Source: Enterobacter wuhouensis
Lineage (GTDB): Bacteria > Pseudomonadota > Gammaproteobacteria > Enterobacterales > Enterobacteriaceae
Length of the DNA stretch: 64,000 nucleotides
NCBI RefSeq assembly: GCF_004331265.1
Contig: NZ_SJOO01000003.1
Location: forward strand, 434,001-498,000
Direction of reading: 5' to 3'
The first letter of the stretch is position 1. Every line of letters begins with the position of its first letter. The translations under genes and the position numbers were made by a program. The notes beneath the pieces were generated by a model, which was not told the DNA's origin, searched no databases, and saw only the letters and a program-made list of their open reading frames with translations. This document shows positions 47,342-56,013 of the stretch, in pieces.

Positions 47342-47882
47342 GGTTCGTTCCTCTAAACGCTTCCGGCAGTTTCACGGCGAGCGGGTGTTGCCGTTGCCAC
47401 TCTCTTGCTTGTTCCCGGCTAACGCGGCTGCCGTGGAAAATCATGACGCGCTTGCCGCGCTCGGCGCCCCGGTGATAAAGCGCGCGGCAGACGTGGTCAG
47501 GGAAGATGTCGCGACACATCAGGGCGTACATCTGCGCGGTATGCCCGAAGGGGGCGATCCAGTCGCAAAACCAGATCCTGTCCCCGCTGTCCCAGTCCTC
47601 TTCCTTCATCTCGATCGACGGGCGGGTGAGATAGCGGGCTTCCGACTCCTCGTTGAGCCACGCCCAGCTGAGGAAGAACACCGGACGATTGTTTTCCGAA
47701 ATAAGCACATACTGCCCGCGCTTGATGATGGGCAGCAGCAGCGTCGGCAGGGCGTGCAGCGGGGCATCCCGGTGCATCGGGGAGTGCATCCACAGCCAGA
47801 CGGTTGCGCCCAGCACCTCGGCTTCGCTCTCTTCGCCGCCGAGCATCAGCGGGGCTTTGATATCCAGATTTCCGATGCGCAT
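47334..47882 (-). CDS. HlyC-type toxin-activating lysine acyltransferase
   Basis: 182-residue cytoplasmic enzyme that resembles HlyC, which transfers fatty acyl chains from acyl-ACP to lysines of the RTX haemolysin. Aligned landmarks: WLWMHSPMHRD with catalytic His37, PIIKRGQYVLI, FFLSWAWLNEESEARYL, DWDSGDRIWF and CDWIAPFG with catalytic Asp107. It lies between TpsB and TpsA, the position of cdiC in cdiBCAI loci, so its substrate should be the exoprotein. The ATG at 47882 is chosen over a GTG one codon earlier because GGAG sits six bases upstream. It overlaps both neighbours. Confidence 0.9.
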   Translation of the reverse strand: MRIGNLDIKAPLMLGGEESEAEVLGATVWLWMHSPMHRDAPLHALPTLLLPIIKRGQYVLISENNRPVFFLSWAWLNEESEARYLTRPSIEMKEEDWDSGDRIWFCDWIAPFGHTAQMYALMCRDIFPDHVCRALYHRGAERGKRVMIFHGSRVSREQAREWQRQHPLAVKLPEAFRGTNHE

Positions 47883-49561
47883 CACCAGCTCCAGTTGAGG
47901 TTAAACCCGAGGGTCAGGTTGCTGGTGGTGAACCCGTCTGGCTTCGAGAACGGTGTTCCTGCGAACATGTCATAGCCGGTGTTGAAGGCGCTGCCGCGCA
48001 GGCCCACCACGCCGCCTGCCAGATGTTTGCCGATCAGATAATCCGAACTGTAGCCGCCCACCTCGCCGTAATCCGCGCCGAGATACAGCTCCTGATTCGG
48101 CAGGGGGGTGCTCCATGCCAGATCGTTACGCACGTACCAGCCGTGGCTGGCGTTCAGGGTGCGCTCGCCGTCAAAGCCGCGCACCGTCCAGCGGTTGCCG
48201 ATGGCGAACTGATCCTGCGGCGTCAGCGGCGTGTTGCTGATCTGGCGCAGGTACTGCACGTTGTAGCGGAAGTTCTGGGTGCCGATGTCGAACGGCAGAT
48301 CGAGCTGGGCGTTCAGTTGGGCGATCTTGCCCAGCGCGGTCGCTTCGCCGAACGTCTCTTCCGGCGCTGGACGCGCGCCAAACCAGCGGGTGCCGCGCTG
48401 GTAGCTGATGCCCGCATCCAGCGTGGCCTGGCCAATGTAGTGGCGATGTTCCAGCCCTACGCGCCAGCCCGCCGTCTGGCGGCGCTGGACGCCGACTTCG
48501 GTGTCTTCGATATAGTTACGCGTTTCGCGGGCCAGCACGTCATAGGTGAAGGTAGTTTTCTGCGTGCCGCTGCGGTGCAGGACGCGGCTGAGCTGCACGT
48601 CCAGGTTTTTGCTTTTCCCGCTGTAGCGGTAGTCGCCGTTCAGCCCGGCGACGGTCTGGTGATAGTCGTAATCGCTGCCCGTCACGCCGAGCATCCAGTA
48701 GCCAAAAGGCACAGAGTAATGCGCGGTGTAGTTTTTGCTGCCCTTGCCGCTCTTGTCATTCAGGTCGTGGCTGGCGGAGACGTACAGCAGATCGCTCAGC
48801 GAGAAGGGGTTATCCAGCGACAGCGTAACGCCGCCCTGATAGCGCCCGGTGGTTTCGGTCCCGGCATCGTCCAGCGACAGGCCCAGTCGCCACATTTTGC
48901 TCTGCCTGCGGGTGATGACCACGTCGCTCTCACCGGGTTTTTCGCCCGGCAGGATCTCCATGTTCGCTTCCACCGTCGGCAGGCGCTGCAGGTTTTCGAG
49001 CCCTTGTTCGATATCGCGCAGATCAAGCAGGTTGCCCTCGTGCGCCGGGAACGTGCTGTAGAGCTGGATGTAATCATCGCTATCCTCGGTCAGCTTCACG
49101 TGGCGAATGTAGCCCGGCACGACGGTCAGCTTCAGGATGCCGCTTTTCAAATCCTGAGAAGGGGCCAGCACGCGGGTGGTGATCCAGCCGTGATCGACGA
49201 TGCGGTTTTGCATCGTGCTCATCAGCAGGTTGATCCCTTTTCCGCCCAGGCAGCGCCCCTGTGCCTGATCGGCCATGCGCTGCAGGGGCAACCAGTGGGG
49301 CAGGGCATCCTGACCGCTCAGCTCCACGCGGGTTATCGGGAAGCAGGGCGTTTCGGTGGGAAAGTTAATTTTGCCAAAACTGGAGGAGGGCTCTGAGAGG
49401 CGCACGTCGGGAACCGGCGGCGTCAGCTGTTGTTCGAGTGCCTTCTGGCGTTGCTGCTGGATAATAAACTGATTATCCGGCTCAGCAGCATGGGCAGAAA
49501 GCATTAAAAACAGGCCAGTGGCTGACGATATTATTATCGCTTTAGTGTGTCGGGCTATCAT
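47882..49561 (-). CDS. TpsB (FhaC/ShlB/CdiB) outer-membrane transporter
   Basis: Outer-membrane Omp85-like pore that exports the TpsA protein. It has 559 residues with a signal peptide ([17 protein letters not shown], then AEPDNQF), an N-terminal helix rich in Gln, and POTRA domains (about 70-230: [36 protein letters not shown]). The 16-strand barrel carries the FhaC-type loop motif [11 protein letters not shown], and the protein ends in aromatic LNWSW. The ATG at 49561 is preferred; a TTG 12 codons earlier would give a poor signal. It is first gene of the locus tpsB-acyltransferase-tpsA-lipoprotein. Confidence 0.92.
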   Translation of the reverse strand: MIARHTKAIIISSATGLFLMLSAHAAEPDNQFIIQQQRQKALEQQLTPPVPDVRLSEPSSSFGKINFPTETPCFPITRVELSGQDALPHWLPLQRMADQAQGRCLGGKGINLLMSTMQNRIVDHGWITTRVLAPSQDLKSGILKLTVVPGYIRHVKLTEDSDDYIQLYSTFPAHEGNLLDLRDIEQGLENLQRLPTVEANMEILPGEKPGESDVVITRRQSKMWRLGLSLDDAGTETTGRYQGGVTLSLDNPFSLSDLLYVSASHDLNDKSGKGSKNYTAHYSVPFGYWMLGVTGSDYDYHQTVAGLNGDYRYSGKSKNLDVQLSRVLHRSGTQKTTFTYDVLARETRNYIEDTEVGVQRRQTAGWRVGLEHRHYIGQATLDAGISYQRGTRWFGARPAPEETFGEATALGKIAQLNAQLDLPFDIGTQNFRYNVQYLRQISNTPLTPQDQFAIGNRWTVRGFDGERTLNASHGWYVRNDLAWSTPLPNQELYLGADYGEVGGYSSDYLIGKHLAGGVVGLRGSAFNTGYDMFAGTPFSKPDGFTTSNLTLGFNLNWSW

Positions 49562-49872
49562 CGGATGTTCCGCGCTGTGTAAGAAAAAAGGATGCAATGT
49601 GAATTTATGTAAGATTGTTTAAATATTGGCGAGGTAATAAAAGGGGGATTAATCCTAAAGCTCGGAAAAGTCCGAGCGGGAATATCCTTAAATTTGGTAG
49701 TTCTGGTCATTAAGGAAAATATATTTGCGTTTAGGAGGATATATCCAATAGCCCGCAGGGTTGTTGTGGCTATAGCGGAGCGACGCCTCAGCGCGTGCGA
49801 AAAGGAGTTATCAAAGCCGCAGACATGTGCTACTAAGACGGAGCACATCATAAAAAATAAGGTTAGATAAGA
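49562..49872. promoter_or_regulatory. Divergent control region of tpsB and the aminotransferase
   Basis: 311 AT-rich bases separating two divergently transcribed genes. It must contain both promoters. No operator, hairpin or small gene was recognised, and a minus-strand frame of 118 codons here lacks a ribosome-binding site and family resemblance. Confidence 0.45.
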
Positions 49873-51054
49873 ATGTCTGTCAATAAACTCGCCAGCAGCG
49901 CGCAGGGCCTGCAATCATCAGCCATCCGTGAATTATTAAAACACAGCAAAATGGCGGGCGTGATTTCGCTGGGCGGCGGTATTCCCAATCCTGAGCTTTT
50001 CGATCACGAAGGCCTGAAAATGGCCGCTGATGCCGTCTTATCCCAGCACTTTGGCGAGGCCTTTCAATACGGGCTGACCGAGGGCGTGCCGGGGCTGCGC
50101 GAGGAAATTCAGAAGATCTGCGCCGGGCGCGGTATTTCCTGTCACGCTGACGACGTGGTTATTACGTCCGGTTCGCAACAATCTCTCGACGTCCTGGCGC
50201 GCGCATTAATTAATCCGGGCGATATTGTCGTCGTAGAACGTCCTACTTATCTGGCCGCGCTGCAGGTATTTGGCCTGGCGCAGGCGCAGTTTGAATCCGT
50301 GGGCACCGACGGGGATGGAATGATTGTCGACGAGCTCGAAGCGCTGGTGGCAAATAAGACCATCAAAGCGGTCTATATCGTTCCGACGTTTGGTAACCCC
50401 GGCGGCGTAACGCTTTCTGAAACCCGCCGTAAACAGCTGGTGGAATTATCTAAACGCTATGACTTCGTTATTATTGAGGACGACCCGTACAGCGAAATCA
50501 GCTATACCGACGACGTATTCCGTCCGCTGATTGCGCACGCCAAAGATATTGGCAACGAAGATAACGTGGTCTATACCTCCACCTTTTCGAAAATCCTCGC
50601 GCCGGGAACCCGCGTGGGCTGGGTGCTGGTGCCCGAGTGGCTGAAACGCGCGGTGGTGAATCTGAAGCAAACCACCGACCTGCACACCAGCACGCTCTCG
50701 CAGCTTATGACCTACGAGTATCTGAAAACCGGCCGCCTGGCCGGGCAGATCGCGACGATCCGCGAGGCATACCGTCAAAAATACCGGACCTTCGCAAGCG
50801 AGCTGGAGGCGGAGCTGGGCGATGTGATGTCGTTCCACAAGCCGAAGGGCGGGATGTTCCTGTGGGCGAAAATGAACAACGGCATCAACACGACGCGCTG
50901 GCTGGAAAAAACCTTAGGCAACGGCGTGGTGTTTGTACCGGGTGAGTTCTTCTACTGCAGCGCGCCAGACCATGCGACGCTGCGTATGTCCTTCGTGACG
51001 CCAACGGATGAACAGCTGAAAGAAGCGGTAAGACGTTTGAAAGCGTCGCTGTAA
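49873..51054 (+). CDS. PLP-dependent aminotransferase (LysN/2-aminoadipate type)
   Basis: 393-residue cytoplasmic fold-type I aminotransferase of subgroup I-gamma, which includes 2-aminoadipate and aromatic aminotransferases and the catalytic half of MocR regulators. Visible are SLGGGIPNPELF, TSGSQQSLDVLARALINPGD, PTFGNPGGVTL, EDDPYSEISY, the PLP lysine in STFSKILAPGTRVGW (about residue 241) and the terminal Arg in ATLRMSFVTP. There is no HTH, so it is an enzyme, not a MocR. It is a single gene between two accessory loci; the amino-acid substrate is unknown. A weak AAGGTTAGATAAGA precedes the ATG. Confidence 0.88.
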   Translation: MSVNKLASSAQGLQSSAIRELLKHSKMAGVISLGGGIPNPELFDHEGLKMAADAVLSQHFGEAFQYGLTEGVPGLREEIQKICAGRGISCHADDVVITSGSQQSLDVLARALINPGDIVVVERPTYLAALQVFGLAQAQFESVGTDGDGMIVDELEALVANKTIKAVYIVPTFGNPGGVTLSETRRKQLVELSKRYDFVIIEDDPYSEISYTDDVFRPLIAHAKDIGNEDNVVYTSTFSKILAPGTRVGWVLVPEWLKRAVVNLKQTTDLHTSTLSQLMTYEYLKTGRLAGQIATIREAYRQKYRTFASELEAELGDVMSFHKPKGGMFLWAKMNNGINTTRWLEKTLGNGVVFVPGEFFYCSAPDHATLRMSFVTPTDEQLKEAVRRLKASL

Positions 51055-51439
51055 TACCGCGCGGGGGATGATTCTGCATACAATTTAATCGATGAAGGCG
51101 AAACAGTGTTTTAAAAACTTCACGTTAACTTGCGCAGGATCATACCTCTGGCATGTTTTTGGATTGTATTCGAATAGTTATACCTAAATTAACATTTTCT
51201 AACTAATTCATTCCGCATGAATTTTTTGTGAGGATCGCACTTTTTGTATTATCATTTTTAGGATTACTCTTACACTTGCTGCCCATATTCTTATTTGCAT
51301 CTCAATCACTTTGATCTGAATAATGTCTCATGGAATAAGCACGGTGGTTAGATAGTTTTTGGCAATAGCACAGGGTTAAATCTATTCACAGGCTTTATTC
51401 CCGGAATATTATACATGGATCAGTATAAGGTTACGGACG
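51055..51439. other. AT-rich region before the fimbrial regulator
   Basis: 385 bases without a gene, strongly AT-rich (for example AACATTTTCTAACTAATTC). It probably holds the regulator's promoter and may be bound by H-NS. No invertible repeats flanking a promoter were seen, so there is no sign of an on/off switch. Confidence 0.45.
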
Positions 51440-52060
51440 ATGATTATTTGTGTATCTGATAATGCCTGGTTCAGGATTGGGCTTAAAGAAATCGTACAAA
51501 CCTGTCCGAAAGAGAAACGTGAACTCAGCTTTTTGAGCTTTAAAAAAGCGTACAGCATACTGAGTGATTTTGCGACCGACTCGCCGGTGACGATAATTAT
51601 TGATTATTATATCGCCGATCATGGGTTATTACTGCTGCTATTAAAGTTAAAGCGTAAGAACGCGTTTGATAATATTCTCATTATTACCACCCATGAACGT
51701 ATTGTTGACATTACCGAGAATATTTTGCTGGACTCTGTTGCGGATATTTTAATTGATAATAGCGAGTCGCGTGAAAAAATAGGCCGTTTTATGATTAAAG
51801 ATAATGCGGGGCAGATTATTTCTAAATCCATCACCAACCGAACCTGGGCGATGATTAAGAAAAACTCAAATCTGACGCATCGGGAAATTGATCTGATGCC
51901 GTTTTTTATTACAGGGAAAGGTAATAAAGAGATCTCCCGGCAGGTGGATATCAGTGAAAAAATGGTGAGCATTCACCGGCGCAATATTTATACCAAGCTG
52001 CACGTTGATAGCCTGACGGGGCTGTATAACTATCTCACCACGGATATCAAAATGAGCTGA
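51440..52060 (+). CDS. LuxR-type regulator next to the fimbrial operon
   Basis: 206-residue protein. The C-terminal LuxR/NarL HTH (about 140-200: LTHREIDLMPFFITGKGNKEISRQVDISEKMVSIHRRNIYTKL) is clear. The N-terminal part looks like a degenerate receiver domain (VTIIIDYYIADHG, ILIITTHERIVDI), and no convincing phospho-acceptor set was confirmed. The gene is AT-rich and full of Ile/Lys codons compared with its neighbours, a sign of separate acquisition. Such regulators often sit beside chaperone-usher operons (compare FimZ), so control of the fimbriae is likely. No strong ribosome-binding site (AAGG, 11 bases upstream). Confidence 0.82.
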   Translation: MIICVSDNAWFRIGLKEIVQTCPKEKRELSFLSFKKAYSILSDFATDSPVTIIIDYYIADHGLLLLLLKLKRKNAFDNILIITTHERIVDITENILLDSVADILIDNSESREKIGRFMIKDNAGQIISKSITNRTWAMIKKNSNLTHREIDLMPFFITGKGNKEISRQVDISEKMVSIHRRNIYTKLHVDSLTGLYNYLTTDIKMS

Positions 52061-52182
52061 GAAGGATGCTCAGAGGGAAATGATTCGCTGTAATGTGCTA
52101 CAAATTTAATACGTCATCGAGAATTGAATAACTTCATCGTTAATCGCCAGTTATATCGTCTTAAAAACAGAAGGAGCTGTAT

Positions 52183-52725
52183 ATGAAATTGAAATCACTT
52201 TGCGCGGCAATGGTTGTTATGGGTCTCGCTACCTCTTTTGCCCATGCGGCAGACGGCAAGCTCAAGTTTATTGGTAAAATTGGATCGTCAACCTGCCAGA
52301 TATCGGGCGGTGCGGCAGCAGAAATCGATGTGCCAATGGGTACGGTGCCGGTTGAAAGGTTGCAAAGCGATGCCGAAGGCCCGGAAGTCGGCTTTGCCAT
52401 CAATATGACGAACTGCAAACCGGGTACTTACTATCTGGTTCTCGACGGCGTGAGTCCGTCTGGTCAACAGAACATTCTTGATTTAGAAAACGCGGGTGAT
52501 GCTTCTACGGCGAAAGGGGTGGGGATTAAAATTAAGGATATTGCCGATAAAAATATCACCCTATCCAAAACCCTTGATAAAGATGATGCCAGCATCACCA
52601 TTACTGAGGCCGATAACGGCGGCGGCACGTTTTATCTGAAAGCAAACTATTTTGCCTACAACCAGAGCGCGTTAACCTCCGGGGAAGCAAACGCAACGGC
52701 CACCTTTACTATCGTACAACAGTAA
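52183..52725 (+). CDS. Major fimbrial subunit
   Basis: 180-residue type 1-like pilin. The signal peptide is MKLKSLCAAMVVMGLATSFA with cleavage after AHA. The N-terminal donor strand (DGKLKFIGKIGSSTCQISGG) and the conserved disulfide pair (STC near residue 38 and TNC near residue 78) are present. The C-terminal beta strand ends ATATFTIVQQ, with the penultimate-aromatic-type chaperone-binding pattern weakly kept. It is first gene of the operon subunit-chaperone-usher-adhesin. The ribosome-binding site is AGAAGGAGCTGTAT. A hairpin follows it and could raise its expression over the downstream genes. Confidence 0.92.
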   Translation: MKLKSLCAAMVVMGLATSFAHAADGKLKFIGKIGSSTCQISGGAAAEIDVPMGTVPVERLQSDAEGPEVGFAINMTNCKPGTYYLVLDGVSPSGQQNILDLENAGDASTAKGVGIKIKDIADKNITLSKTLDKDDASITITEADNGGGTFYLKANYFAYNQSALTSGEANATATFTIVQQ

Positions 52726-52735
52726 TATTAACGGA

Positions 52736-52756
52736 AGCAGGCCCGACGGGCCTGCT
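52736..52756 (+). terminator. Intercistronic hairpin in fimbrial operon
   Basis: AGCAGGCCC-GAC-GGGCCTGCT, a perfect 9-base stem between the pilin stop and the chaperone start, not followed by a T tract. It is typical of hairpins that cause partial termination or protect the pilin mRNA from 3' decay, so that pilin exceeds chaperone and usher. Confidence 0.6.
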
Positions 52757-52770
52757 GTTAGGGTGGTAGC

Positions 52771-53430
52771 ATGAAGTCACTCGCATTTATTCTATTGGCG
52801 TTATTTTCCGCATCGTCTTTTTCTGCCGTGCAGATTGAAAGCTCACGCGTTATCTATTCTGGCGAATATAAATCTGCCTCCCTGACGCTGCATAACGCAT
52901 CGGAGAAAAATTATATCGTTCAGACCTGGCTCGATGAAGATGCTGATAAGCCAGGCAAAGAGATGGTCGTCACGCCGCCCGTTCTGAAAGTCAAACCCGA
53001 CCAGAGTGCGGTATTGCGTTTTATCTATTCCGGTAAAGGACTGCCGACCGATCGTGAAAGCCTGTACTGGATTAACGTTCAGGAAATTCCCCCGCGCGCC
53101 AGCGAGCCGAACGTGATGCAGCTGGCAATCCGGACGCGCCTCAAGCTGTTTTATCGTCCAGCGGGCTTAAACGCCAGGCTTGAGGATCAGGTGAGTCATT
53201 TAACGTTCGTAAAGAACGCAGGCAATGTGGTCGTCAAAAATAACGGGCCGCTGCATATCAGCCTGAGTCAGCTAATTATTCAACCTCCTCAGTCGCAGCT
53301 GTTAAAACTGACCGCGCCGATGATTTCACCTTTTAGCAGTGAAACCATTACGTTTCCAAAAGGATCGCGGATCGTTGGCTTAACCTATATCAATGATTAT
53401 GGCGGCATTGCTGACGTCAAAATAAATTAA
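52771..53430 (+). CDS. Fimbrial periplasmic chaperone
   Basis: 219-residue PapD-like chaperone. The signal peptide MKSLAFILLALFSASSFSA is followed by two Ig-like domains. The conserved first-domain features are SSRVIYSG, LHNASEKNYIVQTWLDE, FRFIYSG-like VLRFIYSGKGLPTDRESLYWINVQEIPP and the subunit-anchoring Arg/Lys pair region (IRTRLKLFYRP). It stabilises pilins by donor-strand complementation and carries them to the usher. It starts 45 bases after the pilin gene, beyond a hairpin. Confidence 0.93.
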   Translation: MKSLAFILLALFSASSFSAVQIESSRVIYSGEYKSASLTLHNASEKNYIVQTWLDEDADKPGKEMVVTPPVLKVKPDQSAVLRFIYSGKGLPTDRESLYWINVQEIPPRASEPNVMQLAIRTRLKLFYRPAGLNARLEDQVSHLTFVKNAGNVVVKNNGPLHISLSQLIIQPPQSQLLKLTAPMISPFSSETITFPKGSRIVGLTYINDYGGIADVKIN

Positions 53431-53473
53431 GCCATCGTTGCGGGTTAGTTAATAATGTCATGGATGAACCATT

Positions 53474-56002
53474 ATGCAACGAGCATGGATACCCTTATGT
53501 GCGCTCACCTCTTTGCTGGTTACCGGCAGCGAGTGCGCGGCGCAAAGTGAATATAACACCTCATTCTTTCACGGTAGCGGGGATCGGTCTTTCATTAATT
53601 TGATTGATCCTGATTCGGGCATTATTCCCGGAACCTATTCACTCGATATATATGTAAACCAGAAGCTGGTCGATCAGCGCGACGTCGAGATTGTGCGGGA
53701 TAACGCCGATAAATCGCTTCGCCCCTGCATCAGCGCAGAACAGCTTCGCGACTGGTCCGTCGCCATTCCCCCTCAAGACGATGAGCGCTGTTATCCCCTC
53801 GAAAAGCGGATGACGGGGGCATCGATGGGCTTCACGATGGCGGAGCATCGCCTGGATATTCAGGTGCCCCAGCTTAGCATGCACACCCAGCCGCGCGGGG
53901 CGATCCCGTCTACGCGTTACGACGACGGCATTAACGCCGCCTTTGTAAACTACAACCTGGTGGCAAACAACGTCAGGAGCAGCGGCCAGGAGAGCCAGTA
54001 CGCTTATCTTTATCTCAATAACGGCATCAATATCGGCGCGTGGCGCTTTCGTCATATGGCGAACCTGACAAAGCGAAGCGGGGAGGAGAGCCACTGGCAA
54101 AACGTCTCGTCCTGGGCGGAAAGGGCGCTTCCCTCGCTCAAGAGCCGCCTGCTGTTTGGGCAGGCGAGCACCGGCACGGTGTTATTCGACAGCATTCCTT
54201 TTCGCGGGGCGCAGCTGGCCTCGGAGCCATTGATGCGCGCGGAGAGCCAGTCGCGCTATGCGCCGATTGTCAGAGGCGTGGCGGAAAGCAACGCCCGCGT
54301 GGAGGTGCGGCAGAATAAATACCTGATCTACTCCACTAACGTACCGCCAGGCCCGTTCGCTTTTGACGATATTGTGCCGGTCAGCCAGAGCGGCGATCTG
54401 TTCGTGACGATTATCGAAACGGACGGACGCAAAACCAATCTGGTGATCCCCTATACCGTCCTGCCGGGCCTGGTGCGCAAGGGGCAGTGGAACTATGACG
54501 TCGCCGCGGGGAAGTACCATGACGGCGCGAATGGCTATGCCCCGGGATTTGCGGAAAGCCAGCTTTCCTACGGGATAAGCGATACGATCACCCTGTCTGG
54601 CGGCCTGCTTTCCGCCGAGCACTACCAGAGCGCGGCGCTGGGCGTCGGTCAAAATATGGGGCATTTTGGCGCGGTGTCGGTCGATCTTGCCTTGTCGGAT
54701 ACGCGTCTGGCGCGCGGTGATGCCGAGCAGGGGGGCAGCGCCCGCTTTCTCTACGCCAAGTCGTTTTTGGATTCCCGAACGGATTTCCAGGTGGCGGGCT
54801 ACCGTTACTCGTCCTCCGGCTATTACGATTTTCAGGAATCGGTTCAGGAACGCCGCCGCTGGGACAATGGCCGGTACAAAACCTATTACTGGGACGACAC
54901 CCGCCTGGACGATCCTGAGTGGGTGGTTTCAAAGCCTGAGGTCAGCTATGACGCCAGCTATGCCACCAAAAAATCCCGGCTGGATATCTCCATGAGCCAG
55001 CAGATTGGCGAGATAAGCCAGTTTTATCTGACGTTCAGCAGGCAAAATTACTGGAAAGGGGCCAAAACGGATACCTCCGTACAGTCGGGGCTCACCTCGC
55101 GGCTGGGTAACGTGACCTGGAGCCTTTACTATCAAAATACCCGTAACCATTACGCCTCGAATGACAGCAGCATCAACCTGCGGCTGTCGCTGCCGCTGAG
55201 CCTTGGCAGCCATCCGGCGACGGCGACCACGGATCTCCATGCCGATCGTGCCGGAAACGTCTCCTCTTCAGCCGGGCTAAGCGGGTCCATGCTGGAAGAT
55301 AACCGCCTCAGCTATGCCGTGCAGGTAGAGCAGAATGATTCAGAACGCACGGCAGGCGACATGAGCATGGGCTACCGGGGCGGTGCCGGGAACCTGTGGC
55401 TGGGCTACTCCACGGCGGAAAATATGCAGCAGACGAGCATGAACCTCTCGGGCGGAATCGTTGCGCACCGCGGCGGGGTGACGCTATCGCAGCCGCCGGG
55501 CACCACGTTTAGCTTAATTGAAGCGCAGAACGCGGAGGGCGTGGGCGTCATGAATCAGACCGGCGTGCGGATCGACGCGTCGGGCTATGCGGTTGCGCCA
55601 AATGCGATCCCGTACCGCAACAACACCTGGTCGTTAGACACCCGTGATTTCCCGGACGATCTCGACGTGCCTCTGGCGACCCAGAATAACGTGCCTACCC
55701 GTGGCGCTATCACCCGGGTGACGTTTGAAACCTGGCGAGGGGAGAGCGTGCTGATCCACAGCAGGCGACCGGATAACAGCGTTCCACCGGTTGGGGCGCA
55801 AGCCTACAGCCGGGGCGATCGTAACAACGGCATCGTCGGAACGGATGGGGATATTTTTGTCTCTGGCGTAACGGCAGGGGAGACCATCACGATCCGCTGG
55901 GGCGAAGGGGCGGATGAGCAGTGCCGCATCCAGCTGCCAGACGGGCATCCGGTTGACCAGGCTGGCGCGGGATACCGTGAGATCGCCGCCATTTGTCGAT
56001 AA
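53474..56002 (+). CDS. Fimbrial outer-membrane usher
   Basis: 842-residue usher of the FimD/PapC type. It has a signal peptide, an N-terminal chaperone-binding domain (YNTSFFHGSGDRSFINLIDPDSGIIPGTYSLDIYVN), a 24-strand barrel with a plug (RGVAESNARVEVRQNKYLIYSTNVPPGPFAFDDI) and two C-terminal domains (GVMNQTGVRIDASGYAVAPN; the second ends YREIAAICR). The cysteine pair near the C-terminus (DEQCRIQLP and ICR) is usual. It assembles and exports the pilus. The ATG at 53474 has no strong ribosome-binding site and may depend on translation from the chaperone gene. Confidence 0.94.
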   Translation: MQRAWIPLCALTSLLVTGSECAAQSEYNTSFFHGSGDRSFINLIDPDSGIIPGTYSLDIYVNQKLVDQRDVEIVRDNADKSLRPCISAEQLRDWSVAIPPQDDERCYPLEKRMTGASMGFTMAEHRLDIQVPQLSMHTQPRGAIPSTRYDDGINAAFVNYNLVANNVRSSGQESQYAYLYLNNGINIGAWRFRHMANLTKRSGEESHWQNVSSWAERALPSLKSRLLFGQASTGTVLFDSIPFRGAQLASEPLMRAESQSRYAPIVRGVAESNARVEVRQNKYLIYSTNVPPGPFAFDDIVPVSQSGDLFVTIIETDGRKTNLVIPYTVLPGLVRKGQWNYDVAAGKYHDGANGYAPGFAESQLSYGISDTITLSGGLLSAEHYQSAALGVGQNMGHFGAVSVDLALSDTRLARGDAEQGGSARFLYAKSFLDSRTDFQVAGYRYSSSGYYDFQESVQERRRWDNGRYKTYYWDDTRLDDPEWVVSKPEVSYDASYATKKSRLDISMSQQIGEISQFYLTFSRQNYWKGAKTDTSVQSGLTSRLGNVTWSLYYQNTRNHYASNDSSINLRLSLPLSLGSHPATATTDLHADRAGNVSSSAGLSGSMLEDNRLSYAVQVEQNDSERTAGDMSMGYRGGAGNLWLGYSTAENMQQTSMNLSGGIVAHRGGVTLSQPPGTTFSLIEAQNAEGVGVMNQTGVRIDASGYAVAPNAIPYRNNTWSLDTRDFPDDLDVPLATQNNVPTRGAITRVTFETWRGESVLIHSRRPDNSVPPVGAQAYSRGDRNNGIVGTDGDIFVSGVTAGETITIRWGEGADEQCRIQLPDGHPVDQAGAGYREIAAICR

Positions 56003-56013
56003 AGGAGAAGGTA

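Noticed and set aside
48023..49396. 457-codon plus-strand frame opposite the TpsB gene
   Set aside because: Lies wholly inside a well-supported Omp85-type transporter gene and has no recognisable motif.
49558..49914. 118-codon minus-strand frame before tpsB
   Set aside because: It overlaps the starts of both flanking genes and the divergent promoter region, and its sequence matches no family I know.
51055..52180. Possible invertible promoter switch before the fimbrial genes
   Set aside because: No pair of inverted repeats flanking a promoter and no recombinase gene was found nearby.
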